From IMG/VR virus record IMGVR_UViG_3300032249_000847, positions 1-34,196 of that record: a stretch of DNA of 34,196 nt; one strand, 5' to 3'. The notes beneath the pieces are model-generated. The model was given only the letters and a program-made list of their open reading frames with translations. It was not told the DNA's origin and did no database searches. Both the position numbers and the translations under genes were made by a program. Numbering within the stretch: position 1 is the stretch's first letter; each line of letters starts with the position of its first letter. Positions 22,483 through 30,967 of this stretch are shown in pieces. This stretch comes from a virus.

Positions 22483-22505
22483 AGCCCCACCTGTGTGGTG
22501 GGGCT
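22483..22505 (-). terminator. 9-bp perfect hairpin after the major tail protein gene
   Basis: Minus-strand AGCCCCACC, loop ACACA, GGTGGGGCT forms a perfect nine-pair stem in the 131-bp gap between the major tail protein and the chaperones. No T-run follows, so it is either a weak terminator or a 3' stabiliser of the major tail message. It would help keep tail tube protein far more abundant than chaperones. Confidence 0.5.
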
Positions 22506-22581
22506 CGCTGAGCGACGGCCAGCCCGACAACAGACGCACAAGGCAATCTGATGAAACCGCCGCCCAGCGAGGTTTAGGAGG

Positions 22582-23310
22582 TCAGGAACCCGACGTCGGC
22601 GGGGTTCCTGCCACGCTGACCTGGCTGCGCCAGCCGACGCCGTCACGCACCAGATACACCGGGGTGTCGGCGTAGGGGCACGGGATAGCGCCGTAGGTCA
22701 GCTCAAGGTCGTCGGGGTCTTGACGGTTCAAGTTCGACTGTCCGACGCTCTTGCGTGCAAGACGCGGGAACACGTAGGCGAACCTCTGGTCGCCGTCTTC
22801 GGCGAACGCGATGGCTTGCCGCTCGACCATGTTGGCTTCCATCGGCTTGACCACCGTGTAGTTGGTCGCACCAACGGCTTGCAGGTCAGCACCCAATGCC
22901 AGATCGAAACGCAGAGCATCGACCACATTGTTGGACTCGCGGCACGTGAACATCAGCTCGTCGTTCTCTTCACCGATGTCGAACCGCTGCGCGCGGCGGG
23001 CCTGCGCCACCCGGACACCCTCGACGGTCAGGTCGGGCGTGATGCGAATGCCGTCCTCCGAGAGCGCGCCGACGTCGTAGAACCGGCCGCCCGGGAAGTT
23101 GGCGCCCGTCAGGTCGGTGCGGTACAGCCCGTCGATTGCGTAGGGGCTGAACAGACCTTTGGTGTTGGTTCCCACTGCGCTCGCACGCAGGTTGGTGTTG
23201 GAACCTTTGTAGTCGCGGATCAGGATGTTGACGATGATGCCCTTGCGGATACCGAGCGGGTTGAATCCGTAGACATCGGTCCACGCAGAGCCGGTTGATG
23301 GATTCGGCAT
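22582..23310 (-). CDS. Major tail (tube) protein
   Basis: The ATG at 23310 follows GATAGGAAC. The 242-residue protein (MPNPSTGSAWTDVYGFNPLG) matches major tail subunits of actinophages: an extended N-terminus, YKGSNTNLRASAVGTNTKGL, the strand FYDVGALSEDGIRITPDLTV, an amphipathic stretch containing RVAQARRAQRFDIGEENDEL, and a C-terminal WRSQVSVAGTPPTSG. These form the tail tube rings. It lies just before the chaperone genes and after the tail terminator, the standard order. The intergenic hairpin downstream sets it apart as a high-expression gene. Confidence 0.9.
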   Translation of the reverse strand: MPNPSTGSAWTDVYGFNPLGIRKGIIVNILIRDYKGSNTNLRASAVGTNTKGLFSPYAIDGLYRTDLTGANFPGGRFYDVGALSEDGIRITPDLTVEGVRVAQARRAQRFDIGEENDELMFTCRESNNVVDALRFDLALGADLQAVGATNYTVVKPMEANMVERQAIAFAEDGDQRFAYVFPRLARKSVGQSNLNRQDPDDLELTYGAIPCPYADTPVYLVRDGVGWRSQVSVAGTPPTSGS

Positions 23311-23375
23311 GAGTGTTCCTATCTGTGTTGCCCACGGAATTCCGCAGGGTGTTTATTTGGGATGGGCTTGTGCTG

Positions 23376-23816
23376 CTACGAACCTTGTGGCACTGCTGCG
23401 AATCGAAGGTCAATGGTGTAGCGAGCGACGAAACGCTGCACGGTGTTGTCTCCGTAGTCCTGCCAACTCGGCGGGTCCGCGGTTTCTACACCGTCGACAA
23501 ACACGGTTCGGCCGCCAGCAAGTTGGACGCGATACTGTCCAACCATCGGAGGCCCCAACGCCAACATTCGGCGGTGAGTTAACCGTGCCTGCTCTCGTGC
23601 CGACCAGTAGTCGACGCCGAAAGTATGTATGGAAAATGTGGAACTTTCTGTGACCTTGTCGTCGGCGCCGCCCGGTGCGTCGCTGACCCACCGATAGGGC
23701 AAGCCTTGCCCGCTGTAGCGTTGCGGCCCGACCGCCCCGTCGAGGGGTGCAAGCCATGTCACCAAAAGCTCTACCCCGTCAGGGGCGGCAAGGCTGTACA
23801 TCAACGGCCGGCTCAT
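23376..23816 (-). CDS. Tail terminator / tail completion protein
   Basis: The ATG at 23816 overlaps the upstream stop as ATGA. The 146-residue protein has ELLVTWLAPLDGAVGPQRYS, a SAREQARLTHRRMLALGPPM helix, a strand VQLAGGRTVFVDGVETADPP and a final TVQRFVARYTIDLRF strand. This matches actinophage tail terminator proteins that cap the tube end facing the head. Position directly upstream of the major tail protein is canonical. Confidence 0.82.
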   Translation of the reverse strand: MSRPLMYSLAAPDGVELLVTWLAPLDGAVGPQRYSGQGLPYRWVSDAPGGADDKVTESSTFSIHTFGVDYWSAREQARLTHRRMLALGPPMVGQYRVQLAGGRTVFVDGVETADPPSWQDYGDNTVQRFVARYTIDLRFAAVPQGS

Positions 23817-24361
23817 GCTGCCGACTCCACAGGTTCATATCTCCGTGCGCGCCCGGGTCGGCCGGAGGGCCGGTTTCTGCCGGTGCCAATGGACAGACCA
23901 GTCGTACCTCGACGGCCAGACTTGTTGACCGTGCCTTGACGGGCAGCAACGCCGCCCATCGCACCGAAGCGGGTCGCTGTGCGCTGCCGGCACGCAAACT
24001 CCGGTGTCGGTGTGGTGCCGCCCGTCCCGTACTCAATCCAGTGAGACTTGTGGTCAGTGGCCGAAATCATCCGAGTGGGGAACCCGTTTAAATCAGGTTT
24101 ACCTTTACGGTTCACGATGCCAGCTCTATACGATCCGGCGTTTTTGTCGGTTTGGTTCCAGTGCTTCGGTAGGGGTCCACCGAAGTTTTCGACGTAACGG
24201 GCGCCGCTTGCGTCACCAACAGGGGCAATGCGGCGCCAGTATTTGTGGACTCGACGCGAAAACAGCAGAAGCTCGCGGCGCATCGACTCATCCTCGCGGG
24301 CTCTCTCGATGAGTAGGTTCTGTATCTGAACGGCTGACTTATCAACTTTTGTGCGCGCCAT
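23813..24361 (-). CDS. Tail completion/neck protein, HK97 gp10-like
   Basis: The ATG at 24361 follows the upstream TAA directly. The 182-residue product starts with a charged helix (MARTKVDKSAVQIQNLLIER) and continues with LLFSRRVHKYWRRIAPVGD, then DHKSHWIEYGTGGT, the A-P-VGD ... H--WIEYGT pattern of HK97 gp10-type neck proteins. The C-terminus is basic (GRNRPSGRPGRARRYEP). It lies in the connector block between stopper and terminator. Confidence 0.78.
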   Translation of the reverse strand: MARTKVDKSAVQIQNLLIERAREDESMRRELLLFSRRVHKYWRRIAPVGDASGARYVENFGGPLPKHWNQTDKNAGSYRAGIVNRKGKPDLNGFPTRMISATDHKSHWIEYGTGGTTPTPEFACRQRTATRFGAMGGVAARQGTVNKSGRRGTTGLSIGTGRNRPSGRPGRARRYEPVESAA

Positions 24362-24712
24362 TTAGCTCGCTTCCCATCGCGCAATGCACCACACCTGGAC
24401 AGCATCACCGTCGACGCCGTACTCGGTCGACGCCGGCCCGAGCATCTGATAGTCACGGCCAGCGAACCGCAAAACATCAGTTGACGTGATAGCAGTTGTG
24501 TCGTCGTCGGGTGGCATGAAAATCCACACCAGTTCCGTGTTGATCGCGAACAGGCCAACGTTTTCGGTCTGGCTTTGCGTTTCGACGTGACAACCATGCT
24601 TGACAATGAGTTGCGGCGCCGCAGGCAGAGGATCAGTCGGCAAGCTACGCACAGTCGAACCGGGCGGCTTTTTGACAATCGTCACCTCAAGTGACCCAGG
24701 TATGCGACTCAT
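24362..24712 (-). CDS. Head-to-tail stopper
   Basis: The ATG at 24712 overlaps the upstream stop as TGATG. The 116-residue protein has a short hydrophobic N-terminal strand (GSLEVTIVKKPPG), a middle ELVWIFMPPDDDTTAITSTD and a C-terminal FAGRDYQMLGPASTEYG followed by DAVQVWCIARWEAS. Small beta-rich proteins in this location, with the -I-P-D----TD--RF-G--Y-V pattern, are head-to-tail stoppers closing the portal channel after packaging. Confidence 0.78.
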   Translation of the reverse strand: MSRIPGSLEVTIVKKPPGSTVRSLPTDPLPAAPQLIVKHGCHVETQSQTENVGLFAINTELVWIFMPPDDDTTAITSTDVLRFAGRDYQMLGPASTEYGVDGDAVQVWCIARWEAS

Positions 24713-25077
24713 CAGTAGTCGTTTGCCGGGAACGAATACTTAGGCGGAGATTGCACACTGATGCCGAGCATGTCGCGATGACGGTCAGTAAAATCTAGGC
24801 CGGCCGAGTCGTGACTAAAGGTACCAGACAGTGTGCTGTGACTGGTCTGCTCATTGAACGAACTGAACGGCGAATACTTGTTGTAGCGCAGAGCATTTGA
24901 CACAACTTCAGTGACAACAAGTTTAGCAGCCACGCTGTCGTCGGAGATTGTCGGCTTCTTGTCCCTGATCCAGTCTGAGGCAACTTCCAGTAGCCACTCC
25001 GCGAGCTGCTGCTCAGACGGCTTCAATGGGCGGAATGAATCAGCGAAATCTTCGACAGTGACGAATGGCTCAGGCAC
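24712..25077 (-). CDS. Head-to-tail adaptor
   Basis: The start is GTG 25077, with TAGGTGA some 11-17 bases upstream, giving 121 residues. The N-terminus has VTVEDFADSFRPLKPSEQQL and an EWLLEVASDWIRDKKP helix, then AAKLVVTEVVSNALRYNKYS and a C-terminal GLDFTDRHRDMLGI. This is the all-helical gp6/gp15-like adaptor pattern (A--L-A-S--IR, V---V-ALR) of actinophages, which binds the portal ring. It is translationally coupled to the stopper. Confidence 0.82.
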   Translation of the reverse strand: MPEPFVTVEDFADSFRPLKPSEQQLAEWLLEVASDWIRDKKPTISDDSVAAKLVVTEVVSNALRYNKYSPFSSFNEQTSHSTLSGTFSHDSAGLDFTDRHRDMLGISVQSPPKYSFPANDY

Positions 25078-25088
25078 GCTAAATTCAC

Positions 25089-25268
25089 CTACTCACTTGT
25101 GTTGTCGAGACGTGTCAAACATTTGATCAGATCGGATTTGTCCATCCGTGACGCAGCGTTACGCTTCACGCCGCGGCTCACAGCGAACTCAACCCACACT
25201 TGGGTGGCTTCCTCAACATGAGGCCAGTCATCGAACTCTGGGTCAAATTCGCACTCAGGTGCAGACAC
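25089..25268 (-). CDS. Small connector-region protein sharing a domain with its upstream neighbour (59 aa)
   Basis: The GTG at 25268 starts four bases after the upstream stop and the frame ends TAG at 25091-25089. The segment TQVWVEFAVSRGVKRNAASR then MDKSDLIKCL aligns without gaps to ALWIDYAVLQGFDRSEAE then SMTKEQLVASL at the end of the neighbouring protein. The pattern is W-[IV]-[DE]-[YF]-A-V, then G, R, A, M-x-K, and a short Leu helix, resembling small LEM/SAP-like end domains of phage proteins. The start is inferred from position; no strong ribosome binding site is seen. Confidence 0.65.
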   Translation of the reverse strand: MSAPECEFDPEFDDWPHVEEATQVWVEFAVSRGVKRNAASRMDKSDLIKCLTRLDNTSE

Positions 25269-25271
25269 GTT

Positions 25272-25598
25272 TCACGCCAACGATGCGACGAGTTGTTCTT
25301 TTGTCATTGACTCGGCTTCCGACCGGTCAAACCCTTGCAGCACCGCATAGTCAATCCACAGTGCTTTCGCGGCCACATGCGGTGGACGCGCGCCACGCTC
25401 ATCAGGATCGCTGACAGTTGTGTGCGTGTCCACCGCATGTTCGGGTGCCTCAACCGACCTCACCATGCCCGATCCGAGCAGATAGTGGGCGTGAGCTGTG
25501 TCAACCACATCCACCACTGAACCTTCGTAACAGTGGTGGGTGCGGCCCTCCTCGTCCCGGACCAACACGAGGGGGGCACTCACCCGATACGCCGGCAT
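25272..25598 (-). CDS. Small protein between capsid and connector genes (108 aa)
   Basis: The ATG at 25598 overlaps the capsid gene stop as TAATG. The N-terminal half (MPAYRVSAPLVLVRDEEGRT, HHCYEGSVVDVVDTAHAHYL, LGSGMVRSVE) is a beta-rich fold with the pattern of small actinophage head proteins encoded after the major capsid gene. The C-terminal part (KALWIDYAVLQGFDR, then SMTKEQLVASLA) is the domain repeated in the next gene. The exact role in head completion is not established from sequence; a longer frame reaching 25694 would run deep into the capsid gene and is rejected. Confidence 0.7.
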   Translation of the reverse strand: MPAYRVSAPLVLVRDEEGRTHHCYEGSVVDVVDTAHAHYLLGSGMVRSVEAPEHAVDTHTTVSDPDERGARPPHVAAKALWIDYAVLQGFDRSEAESMTKEQLVASLA

Positions 25599-26551
25599 TA
25601 GCTGCCGTTGACGTTGGCTACGCCCGTGATCTTCCAAGCCGCGGACGGCTCCAGAACGATGGGCACGGTGACGCGGCGGGCCCGCAGCAGCCACTTGTCG
25701 GCTTCGTCCTGGCGGATGGTTTTGGCTTGCACGCCAACGCCGTTCGCTGAAACGTAGCCCGGGCCGCCGATGTTCTCGTCGGCCATGCCACCCAACGCCC
25801 GCGAGTCGAGGACCAGGGCGATAGCGGAACTGGTGCCACCGTTCTGGACGTTGGGCGAAACCAGCACCCGGAGGCCGGCAACAACCAGATACGAACCGGT
25901 CTGCACGGGGGTGTTGGTCTGCTCACGCGGCAGCAGCCCCGCGATAGCGGTGTCGGACAGGAAGTTGGCGTAGGTCGCATCATCAATGACCAGGGTGTCC
26001 GGTTCGAAACCCTGATTGAGCTTGGTGATGTTGGCTTTCGCCCGAACCACGTCGCGGAGGATCTGCGGCGCAGATCCGCTGCCATTCCACGGCGCGAGGC
26101 ACGCAGTGGTCTGTGTGATGGCCGAGTTGATCGCGGACATCGCGACCGAGTCGACGGTCTTCACCATGTGGTTGACCAGCTTCTCGAACGCCCGGTCAAC
26201 GGGGTTGATCAACTGCCGAGAAATGGCTTCGTCGGTGACCTCGACATCCGAACCCCACTTGGTGGTCTTCGCGAGCGAGGCGGTGCCGTGGCTGACCGCG
26301 GTACGCGGGTACTCGGCACCGGGGCTGACACCATCGGGTGCGGTGTCGGTGTAGATCGACTCGCCCGTTTCGTACAGCACGGAACCGCCCTGAGCCTGCA
26401 TCCGCTGTGTCAGCAGTGCATCGGAGATGAAGCGCTGCTCAGCGAGAGTGCGGAGGCGACGGGCCACCAGCGTCGGGTTGGCCAGAAACCGGTTGATGGA
26501 TAAGACGTCACCCGACAGCGACGGGGCTGCGGGGGGATAGGTGTACGGCAT
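25598..26551 (-). CDS. Major capsid protein, HK97-fold
   Basis: The ATG at 26551 has AGGAA about eight bases upstream. The 317-residue protein carries the N-terminal PYTYPPAAPSLSGDVLSINR and later segments typical of actinophage capsids. These are RFISDALLTQRMQAQGGSVL, YPRTAVSHGTASLAKTTKWG, VEVTDEAISRQLINPVDRAF (the E-loop/spine region), then TLVIDDATYANFLSD and GLRVLVSPNV (P- and A-domain strands). The C-terminal ends in a strand with RRVTVPIVLEPSAAWKITGV. It is preceded by the decoration protein and the protease-scaffold, the normal order for HK97-type heads. Confidence 0.92.
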   Translation of the reverse strand: MPYTYPPAAPSLSGDVLSINRFLANPTLVARRLRTLAEQRFISDALLTQRMQAQGGSVLYETGESIYTDTAPDGVSPGAEYPRTAVSHGTASLAKTTKWGSDVEVTDEAISRQLINPVDRAFEKLVNHMVKTVDSVAMSAINSAITQTTACLAPWNGSGSAPQILRDVVRAKANITKLNQGFEPDTLVIDDATYANFLSDTAIAGLLPREQTNTPVQTGSYLVVAGLRVLVSPNVQNGGTSSAIALVLDSRALGGMADENIGGPGYVSANGVGVQAKTIRQDEADKWLLRARRVTVPIVLEPSAAWKITGVANVNGS

Positions 26552-26579
26552 GTCTGTTTCCTGCTTTCGTGTGTGCCGG

Positions 26580-26945
26580 TCAGCCCAGCGTCAGCTTGAC
26601 GAGGACTTTGTTGTTGGCGGCTGCGCCGAGCGCAACCCCGATGATGGTGCTGTAGTTGGTGCCCGAGTGGGCGGCAACTGCACCGCTCGCCGCTGCCGCA
26701 ACGGAAGCGCCAGCAGTGATCGCGCCACTGGCAGCCAAGTTATGCACACCAGCAGTGATGACCGTGACGTACTCGCCAGTGGCGGCGTCGAAGCCGGCCA
26801 CACCGAGAACGGCAGCCGAGGCCGCCGAGGATGCTGCCACGGTCTTCTCACCGGAAACGATCAGCACCTGACCGCCCGTGACAGCCGCGGAGGTAGCACT
26901 GGTGAACTCGGCACCCGGCTTGAAAAGAGGGGAATACTCAGGCAT
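26580..26945 (-). CDS. Capsid decoration/stabilisation protein
   Basis: This 121-residue protein is highly Ala/Gly/Val/Thr-rich with short strands (TSATSAAVTGGQVLIVSGEK, VLGVAGFDAATGEYVTVITA) and a C-terminal IIGVALGAAANNKVLVKLTL. The pattern (AVTGGQ-V-V, VLGVAGFDA--G--V-V) is that of DUF2190-like or gpD-like decoration proteins that trimerise on the expanded capsid. Its gene overlaps the protease by eight bases and immediately precedes the major capsid gene, as expected. Confidence 0.82.
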   Translation of the reverse strand: MPEYSPLFKPGAEFTSATSAAVTGGQVLIVSGEKTVAASSAASAAVLGVAGFDAATGEYVTVITAGVHNLAASGAITAGASVAAAASGAVAAHSGTNYSTIIGVALGAAANNKVLVKLTLG

Positions 26946-28125
26946 TTGAGGCGTCCTTTGCGCTCAGGCCGAACAGACGGCCGTACAGGCTGTCATCGTC
27001 GTCGGCGTCGTTGTTGCTGATGGCGTGACCGAACTCGGTCACCGGGATGACGGCCGGCAGGGCCGAGATCACGTTCTGGATGCCTTCGGGGTCGGCCGCG
27101 AGTTGCGTCAGCCAGTGATCCCGAGAGGCCGGGGCGATCCGACCGTCGCTGACGGCCGAGTCAACGATCCGCTCGAACGATTCGCGGACCTGCAACGCGC
27201 GGGCTTCAGCGCCCGCACGGGCCTGATCCTGCAACGCTGCGAGGGTTTCGGAGTTGACCAGCGTCAGGCCCGACTTGGCCGCGATGGCCGCCGCCTGCTC
27301 AATGGTGGGTTCCGCCGGGGCGGCGGGTTCCTCAGCGGCGGTTCGCTCTTCGAGAGCGTCCTTGGCTGCGGTCAGAATGGTCTCGTCGTCAGCGTCGGTA
27401 GGAACACCGAACAGCTCCGCGAGCCCCTCGTGCAAGGTGGGCATTGCGCCACCTTCCTTTCTAGGTGATGACTCGGAGCCCGAGTCGGTGGGGTGAATGG
27501 GCTGAACATCTAGGGGCTTTGGTGCGTTGGATCGGCCGGCGTAGGTAAACGTCGACAGGTCGTAGGAATTGGTGACAGCGGGCTGGTCGGACACTCGGTC
27601 AGCTAGGCCAGCGGCGACAGCTTCTTCAGCGCTGTACCACGTTTCTGCGGCCATAACTTCACGCCACTTTTCGACCGTGCCGCCGGCACGCGACACGTAC
27701 ATCGAGGCAATGTTGTCGCGTACTGCGTCGAGCCGGTCAGCGAGTTGCCGCATGTCGGTGGATCCACCACTGGTGGCGGCTTTGGGATTGTGGATCATCA
27801 TTTCCGAGTTGCGGTTCATCACAACTTCGTCGCCGGCAGTGGCGATGAATGATGCGGCAGAGGCCGCTAAACCGTCAACGACTGTAATAACCCGAGCGGG
27901 GTGGTCGCGCAGCGCATTGCTCATCGCAATGGCATCGAAGACGTTGCCCCCCGAGGAATTGATACGCACGGTGATCGTGTCGGCTTTCAAGTCCTTCAGT
28001 GCCCTGACGAACGGCCCCGAGGTAGCCGAGTTGATGTCGTCGTAGATCAGCACTTCCGCTGATCCTGTCTTGCTGTTGCTAATTGCGAAGCGGGGATGGT
28101 CCGCTGCTGTCTCTTCGTCAAACAT
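26938..28125 (-). CDS. Capsid maturation protease (ClpP-like, S14) fused to scaffold domain
   Basis: Residues 20 to about 185 form a ClpP-like serine protease: VRINSSGGNVFDAIAMSNAL, the nucleophile region GLAASAASFIA with Ser 89, MMIHNPKA with His 112, and the later EKWREVMAAETWYSAEEA. Residues about 225-395 are a charged, Ala-rich helical region (ALEERTAAEEPAAPAEPTIE, LAALQDQARAGAEARALQVR) typical of a scaffolding domain. The protease cleaves scaffold and capsid N-termini during head maturation. A TTG three bases earlier is possible, but ATG 28125 is preferred. The gene overlaps the portal by eight bases. Confidence 0.9.
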   Translation of the reverse strand: MFDEETAADHPRFAISNSKTGSAEVLIYDDINSATSGPFVRALKDLKADTITVRINSSGGNVFDAIAMSNALRDHPARVITVVDGLAASAASFIATAGDEVVMNRNSEMMIHNPKAATSGGSTDMRQLADRLDAVRDNIASMYVSRAGGTVEKWREVMAAETWYSAEEAVAAGLADRVSDQPAVTNSYDLSTFTYAGRSNAPKPLDVQPIHPTDSGSESSPRKEGGAMPTLHEGLAELFGVPTDADDETILTAAKDALEERTAAEEPAAPAEPTIEQAAAIAAKSGLTLVNSETLAALQDQARAGAEARALQVRESFERIVDSAVSDGRIAPASRDHWLTQLAADPEGIQNVISALPAVIPVTEFGHAISNNDADDDDSLYGRLFGLSAKDASNA

Positions 28126-29491
28126 CAAACAACCTCAAATCGTTCTTATTGGACAGTGTTTGCGGCGGCGGTTCGACACCCTGCCCAACGTCGGGTTCTT
28201 CAACCTCTTCTGGTGAATCGTCTTCGGTGTACGACTCCGATGCCGGCAGCCCAGTCATCTGGCGAACAAAAGACTCCAGCTTGGTGTCCGGTGTCAGCAA
28301 GCCAGCAGAGACAAGCTGCTGCATAGCAACAGCCGTAGCGTCCTGGCGGGAGCCAATCGCATCGAACACCAGCCGCGGGGCGGGCTCGTCCTCGCCGTAG
28401 TTCCAGTCAACGATGTCGTCAATGACATGGGCTTGTGCAATCTCGCGAATGTTTTCCGCGACAGCCCCGACAGCCTGGACGAAGGTGTCCTGCTGCACGC
28501 TTGCAAGCGCATAGGAGCCGCCCTTGCCGTCAAGGTTGAGGAAGTGAGCCAACGCCACCAACGCCATCTGATGGTCGTGGTACTCGATTGCCCGCCGAGG
28601 ATCCATCGGGGCACCGGTCGGGCCCAAGATTTCGAATCTTGCTTCGGCCGGCAATCCGATGCCGGCACTTGAGCCGCCCTGATAGGCCGAGGCTGCCTTC
28701 TGATACTCAGCTACCCGTTCAGGGTCGTTGGACTCATCTGGTGGCGCCCAAGCCGCTGGCACACCGATGCCGTGACGTCGAGCAGCGGCAGCCTCAATGC
28801 GAAGCAGCTCGTCTTTGAGGACGTAGTTTTTGTAAGCGGGCCGCAAGATGGAGTTGCCGTGCCACACACCAGGGTCGGGGTCGCGTACATACACCAGTAG
28901 GCGATTGATCGGGATGGCTGAACGTCCACCCGCAGGCGATGACACACTCAACCCGGGTGTCACGAACAAGCCTGCCGGCCATTGTTCAATGCTGATGAGG
29001 CCGCCGTCGCGGGCCACGTTCCACCACGCAATCGTGGACTGCGGACGCGGGGCCAGTTTCGCCAAGTGAATGCGGCCGTTGTCGACGCGGTAGATCGTTT
29101 CGAAGATTGAGTGCCCGAATTGCAGGTACGTCAAAGCCTGCTGAAGATGCGATCCCCACGAAAATCTGCCCTTGGACCGGCGGTGCGTGTAACTGTCGTC
29201 TTCACCGACGATAGGCAAACCCAAGTCTTCGGCAATATGCTTGGTCACTTCTTCGGACGCACCACACGCATCAATCCGCCATGACGTTAACCGGATGGGC
29301 AACGACACGGCTTGCAAAATGGATGACAGGCGTGAATCGTCGCGGGCCATGCGCGTGAACGTTTGAATAGACCGAGGCCACAGCAGGTCATCGTTGGTTT
29401 CGAACTGGTTGCCGTCTTGCGACCAGCCCGACATGATACCGCCGAGCGGGTTGACGTAGCCACGTTCAGTCACGGGAGGCGATTTCGCCAC
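28118..29491 (-). CDS. Portal protein, DUF935/Mu gp29-like
   Basis: The start is GTG 29491 with a strong GAAAGGAGG upstream. The 457-residue protein contains TFTRMARDDSRLSSILQAVS, LPIRLTSWRIDACGASEEV, WGSHLQQALTYLQFGHSIFE, KLAPRPQSTIAWW, then NRLLVYVRDPDPGVWHGNSI and LRPAYKNYVLKDELLRIEAA, which are hallmark segments of DUF935-type portals. Twelve copies form the ring for DNA entry and exit. The Asp/Glu- and Pro-rich C-terminus (EDDSPEEVEEPDVGQGVEPP) is flexible. It lies between the large terminase and the protease. Confidence 0.92.
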   Translation of the reverse strand: MAKSPPVTERGYVNPLGGIMSGWSQDGNQFETNDDLLWPRSIQTFTRMARDDSRLSSILQAVSLPIRLTSWRIDACGASEEVTKHIAEDLGLPIVGEDDSYTHRRSKGRFSWGSHLQQALTYLQFGHSIFETIYRVDNGRIHLAKLAPRPQSTIAWWNVARDGGLISIEQWPAGLFVTPGLSVSSPAGGRSAIPINRLLVYVRDPDPGVWHGNSILRPAYKNYVLKDELLRIEAAAARRHGIGVPAAWAPPDESNDPERVAEYQKAASAYQGGSSAGIGLPAEARFEILGPTGAPMDPRRAIEYHDHQMALVALAHFLNLDGKGGSYALASVQQDTFVQAVGAVAENIREIAQAHVIDDIVDWNYGEDEPAPRLVFDAIGSRQDATAVAMQQLVSAGLLTPDTKLESFVRQMTGLPASESYTEDDSPEEVEEPDVGQGVEPPPQTLSNKNDLRLFDV

Positions 29492-29506
29492 AGTTGCCTC
29501 CTTTCA

Positions 29507-30967
29507 TTAGAAAGCCGCAAAGACATCAAGTTCGGTTTCGGGGTTTCGTGTTTCCACGACGGGTGATGATCGTGGGCCTGTAGGTGGTTTCGCTATCGAA
29601 ATGAGAGCCCAGTGCGCCAACGTGGCAGCAATGAGTGGGGCGGTGGTTGATCCTTCGGAGTCCTCAAACCAGGCGAAGCCGCCGCCGGGGAGTTCTCGTT
29701 TACGCGCGTTAGCTGATGCGCTTGTCAACACTTGCTGGTTACTGTGCGACAGCATCCCCGAAAGGGCATCGTCTAGGAAACCTCCGCACGCCAACGCCAA
29801 GTCTGTTGAGTTGGTGATAGTAGGTTCGATGCCGGCGTCGAGCAGTAATGGCTCCAACGCCATCGCTGACGAGCGGCGATCAATGACCAGGGCGACTGGG
29901 TTCCATTGGGCTATTTTGTCGACCAAATATTCGGCCACGTCGGTGTGTGATCCTTCTTGCACGGGACCAATCTCGACGTGAACTTTGTTGCCGATGGTGC
30001 GCTGCGCGGCAGCAATAGACCAGCGGCGCCGGTCGCGTGACCTGTGGACCGCAATAGTTCTCGGCCCAACAAGTTCCGGGCTGATCTGCACCATCTCGGA
30101 CCACGTGTCGGAAGGGATTTCCGAATCAACGTCACCCAGCGCCGGCCAGTCACCGATGCTCATTCTTTCGACAGCGAAAACTTTGGGCTGATGCGAAAGA
30201 GCGCGCCGCTCGTTGCGAACATGCTCCATTTGGATGCGGTAACCCAAGCCGGGATTGCTGATCGCATATTGTTCGGCGTCGTCCAAGTCCGCGCCGGGAA
30301 CACACGACCATTCCTGCCAACACAACGACGGGTCAGTGCCGGACAGTCCGCGTTCTCTCACCGAGGAGAACACCGTTCCATTGGCGTGAATTACCTGATC
30401 GACAGCCGAACCGGTGTACCACAACTGCGGATTGGGCCTCGCTGACATTGTCGGCAGCAGCGCACCAACAGCGTCACTGGACAAGATCATTGCCTCATCC
30501 AAGATGATCAGATCGCCACTCAAACCGCGGCCAGCAGCCTTCGTTCTGGTCTGAAACATCACCCGGGCGCCAGTCTTCTTGAACTCCAACGACTCTTCGC
30601 CGTGCGACCGGTTAGCCCGATAAGGTTCCCCCGCGCGAGCCAACAACATTTCAAGACGACGCATCGCTTCTTTGGCGGTCTTGAATTCGTGCGCGGAATG
30701 AACAATCAGTTTCTCGCCGAACAGCAACGCACCCGCCAGTTCGCGGGCCTCAAGGATTGCGCCCTTCCCGTTCTGCCGGCTGACGACCAACCCAACCTCG
30801 AACGCAGCCCAGCGAGAAGCATCGTCATCCTTGACCAGCAAGGCATCATTCAGGACGTTTTGCTGCCAAGGATCAAGTATCAGTCCGAAAGACGCAGCCA
30901 ACTCAATGGCGGCATCACCGAGACTGTGCTGCGCCGCCGGAAGGTTCCGTATCCGAGGTGTCTGCAC
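29507..30967 (-). CDS. terL: Terminase large subunit
   Basis: The protein is the packaging motor. The ATPase has an adenine-binding DPWQQNVLN (about 32-40), the Walker A variant VSRQNGKG (about 62-69), Walker B LIILDEAM (about 153-160) and a coupling motif near QLWYTGSAVDQ. The C-terminal nuclease half has acidic residues in TIAVHRSRDRRRWSIAAAQ, VALVIDRRSSAMALEPLLLD and the tail. I prefer GTG 30967 because it keeps the overlap with the small subunit at 53 bases and starts VQTPRIRNLP, like relatives; ATG 31012 would give 501 residues and a 98-base overlap. Position after the small subunit and before the portal is canonical. Confidence 0.9.
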   Translation of the reverse strand: MQTPRIRNLPAAQHSLGDAAIELAASFGLILDPWQQNVLNDALLVKDDDASRWAAFEVGLVVSRQNGKGAILEARELAGALLFGEKLIVHSAHEFKTAKEAMRRLEMLLARAGEPYRANRSHGEESLEFKKTGARVMFQTRTKAAGRGLSGDLIILDEAMILSSDAVGALLPTMSARPNPQLWYTGSAVDQVIHANGTVFSSVRERGLSGTDPSLCWQEWSCVPGADLDDAEQYAISNPGLGYRIQMEHVRNERRALSHQPKVFAVERMSIGDWPALGDVDSEIPSDTWSEMVQISPELVGPRTIAVHRSRDRRRWSIAAAQRTIGNKVHVEIGPVQEGSHTDVAEYLVDKIAQWNPVALVIDRRSSAMALEPLLLDAGIEPTITNSTDLALACGGFLDDALSGMLSHSNQQVLTSASANARKRELPGGGFAWFEDSEGSTTAPLIAATLAHWALISIAKPPTGPRSSPVVETRNPETELDVFAAF

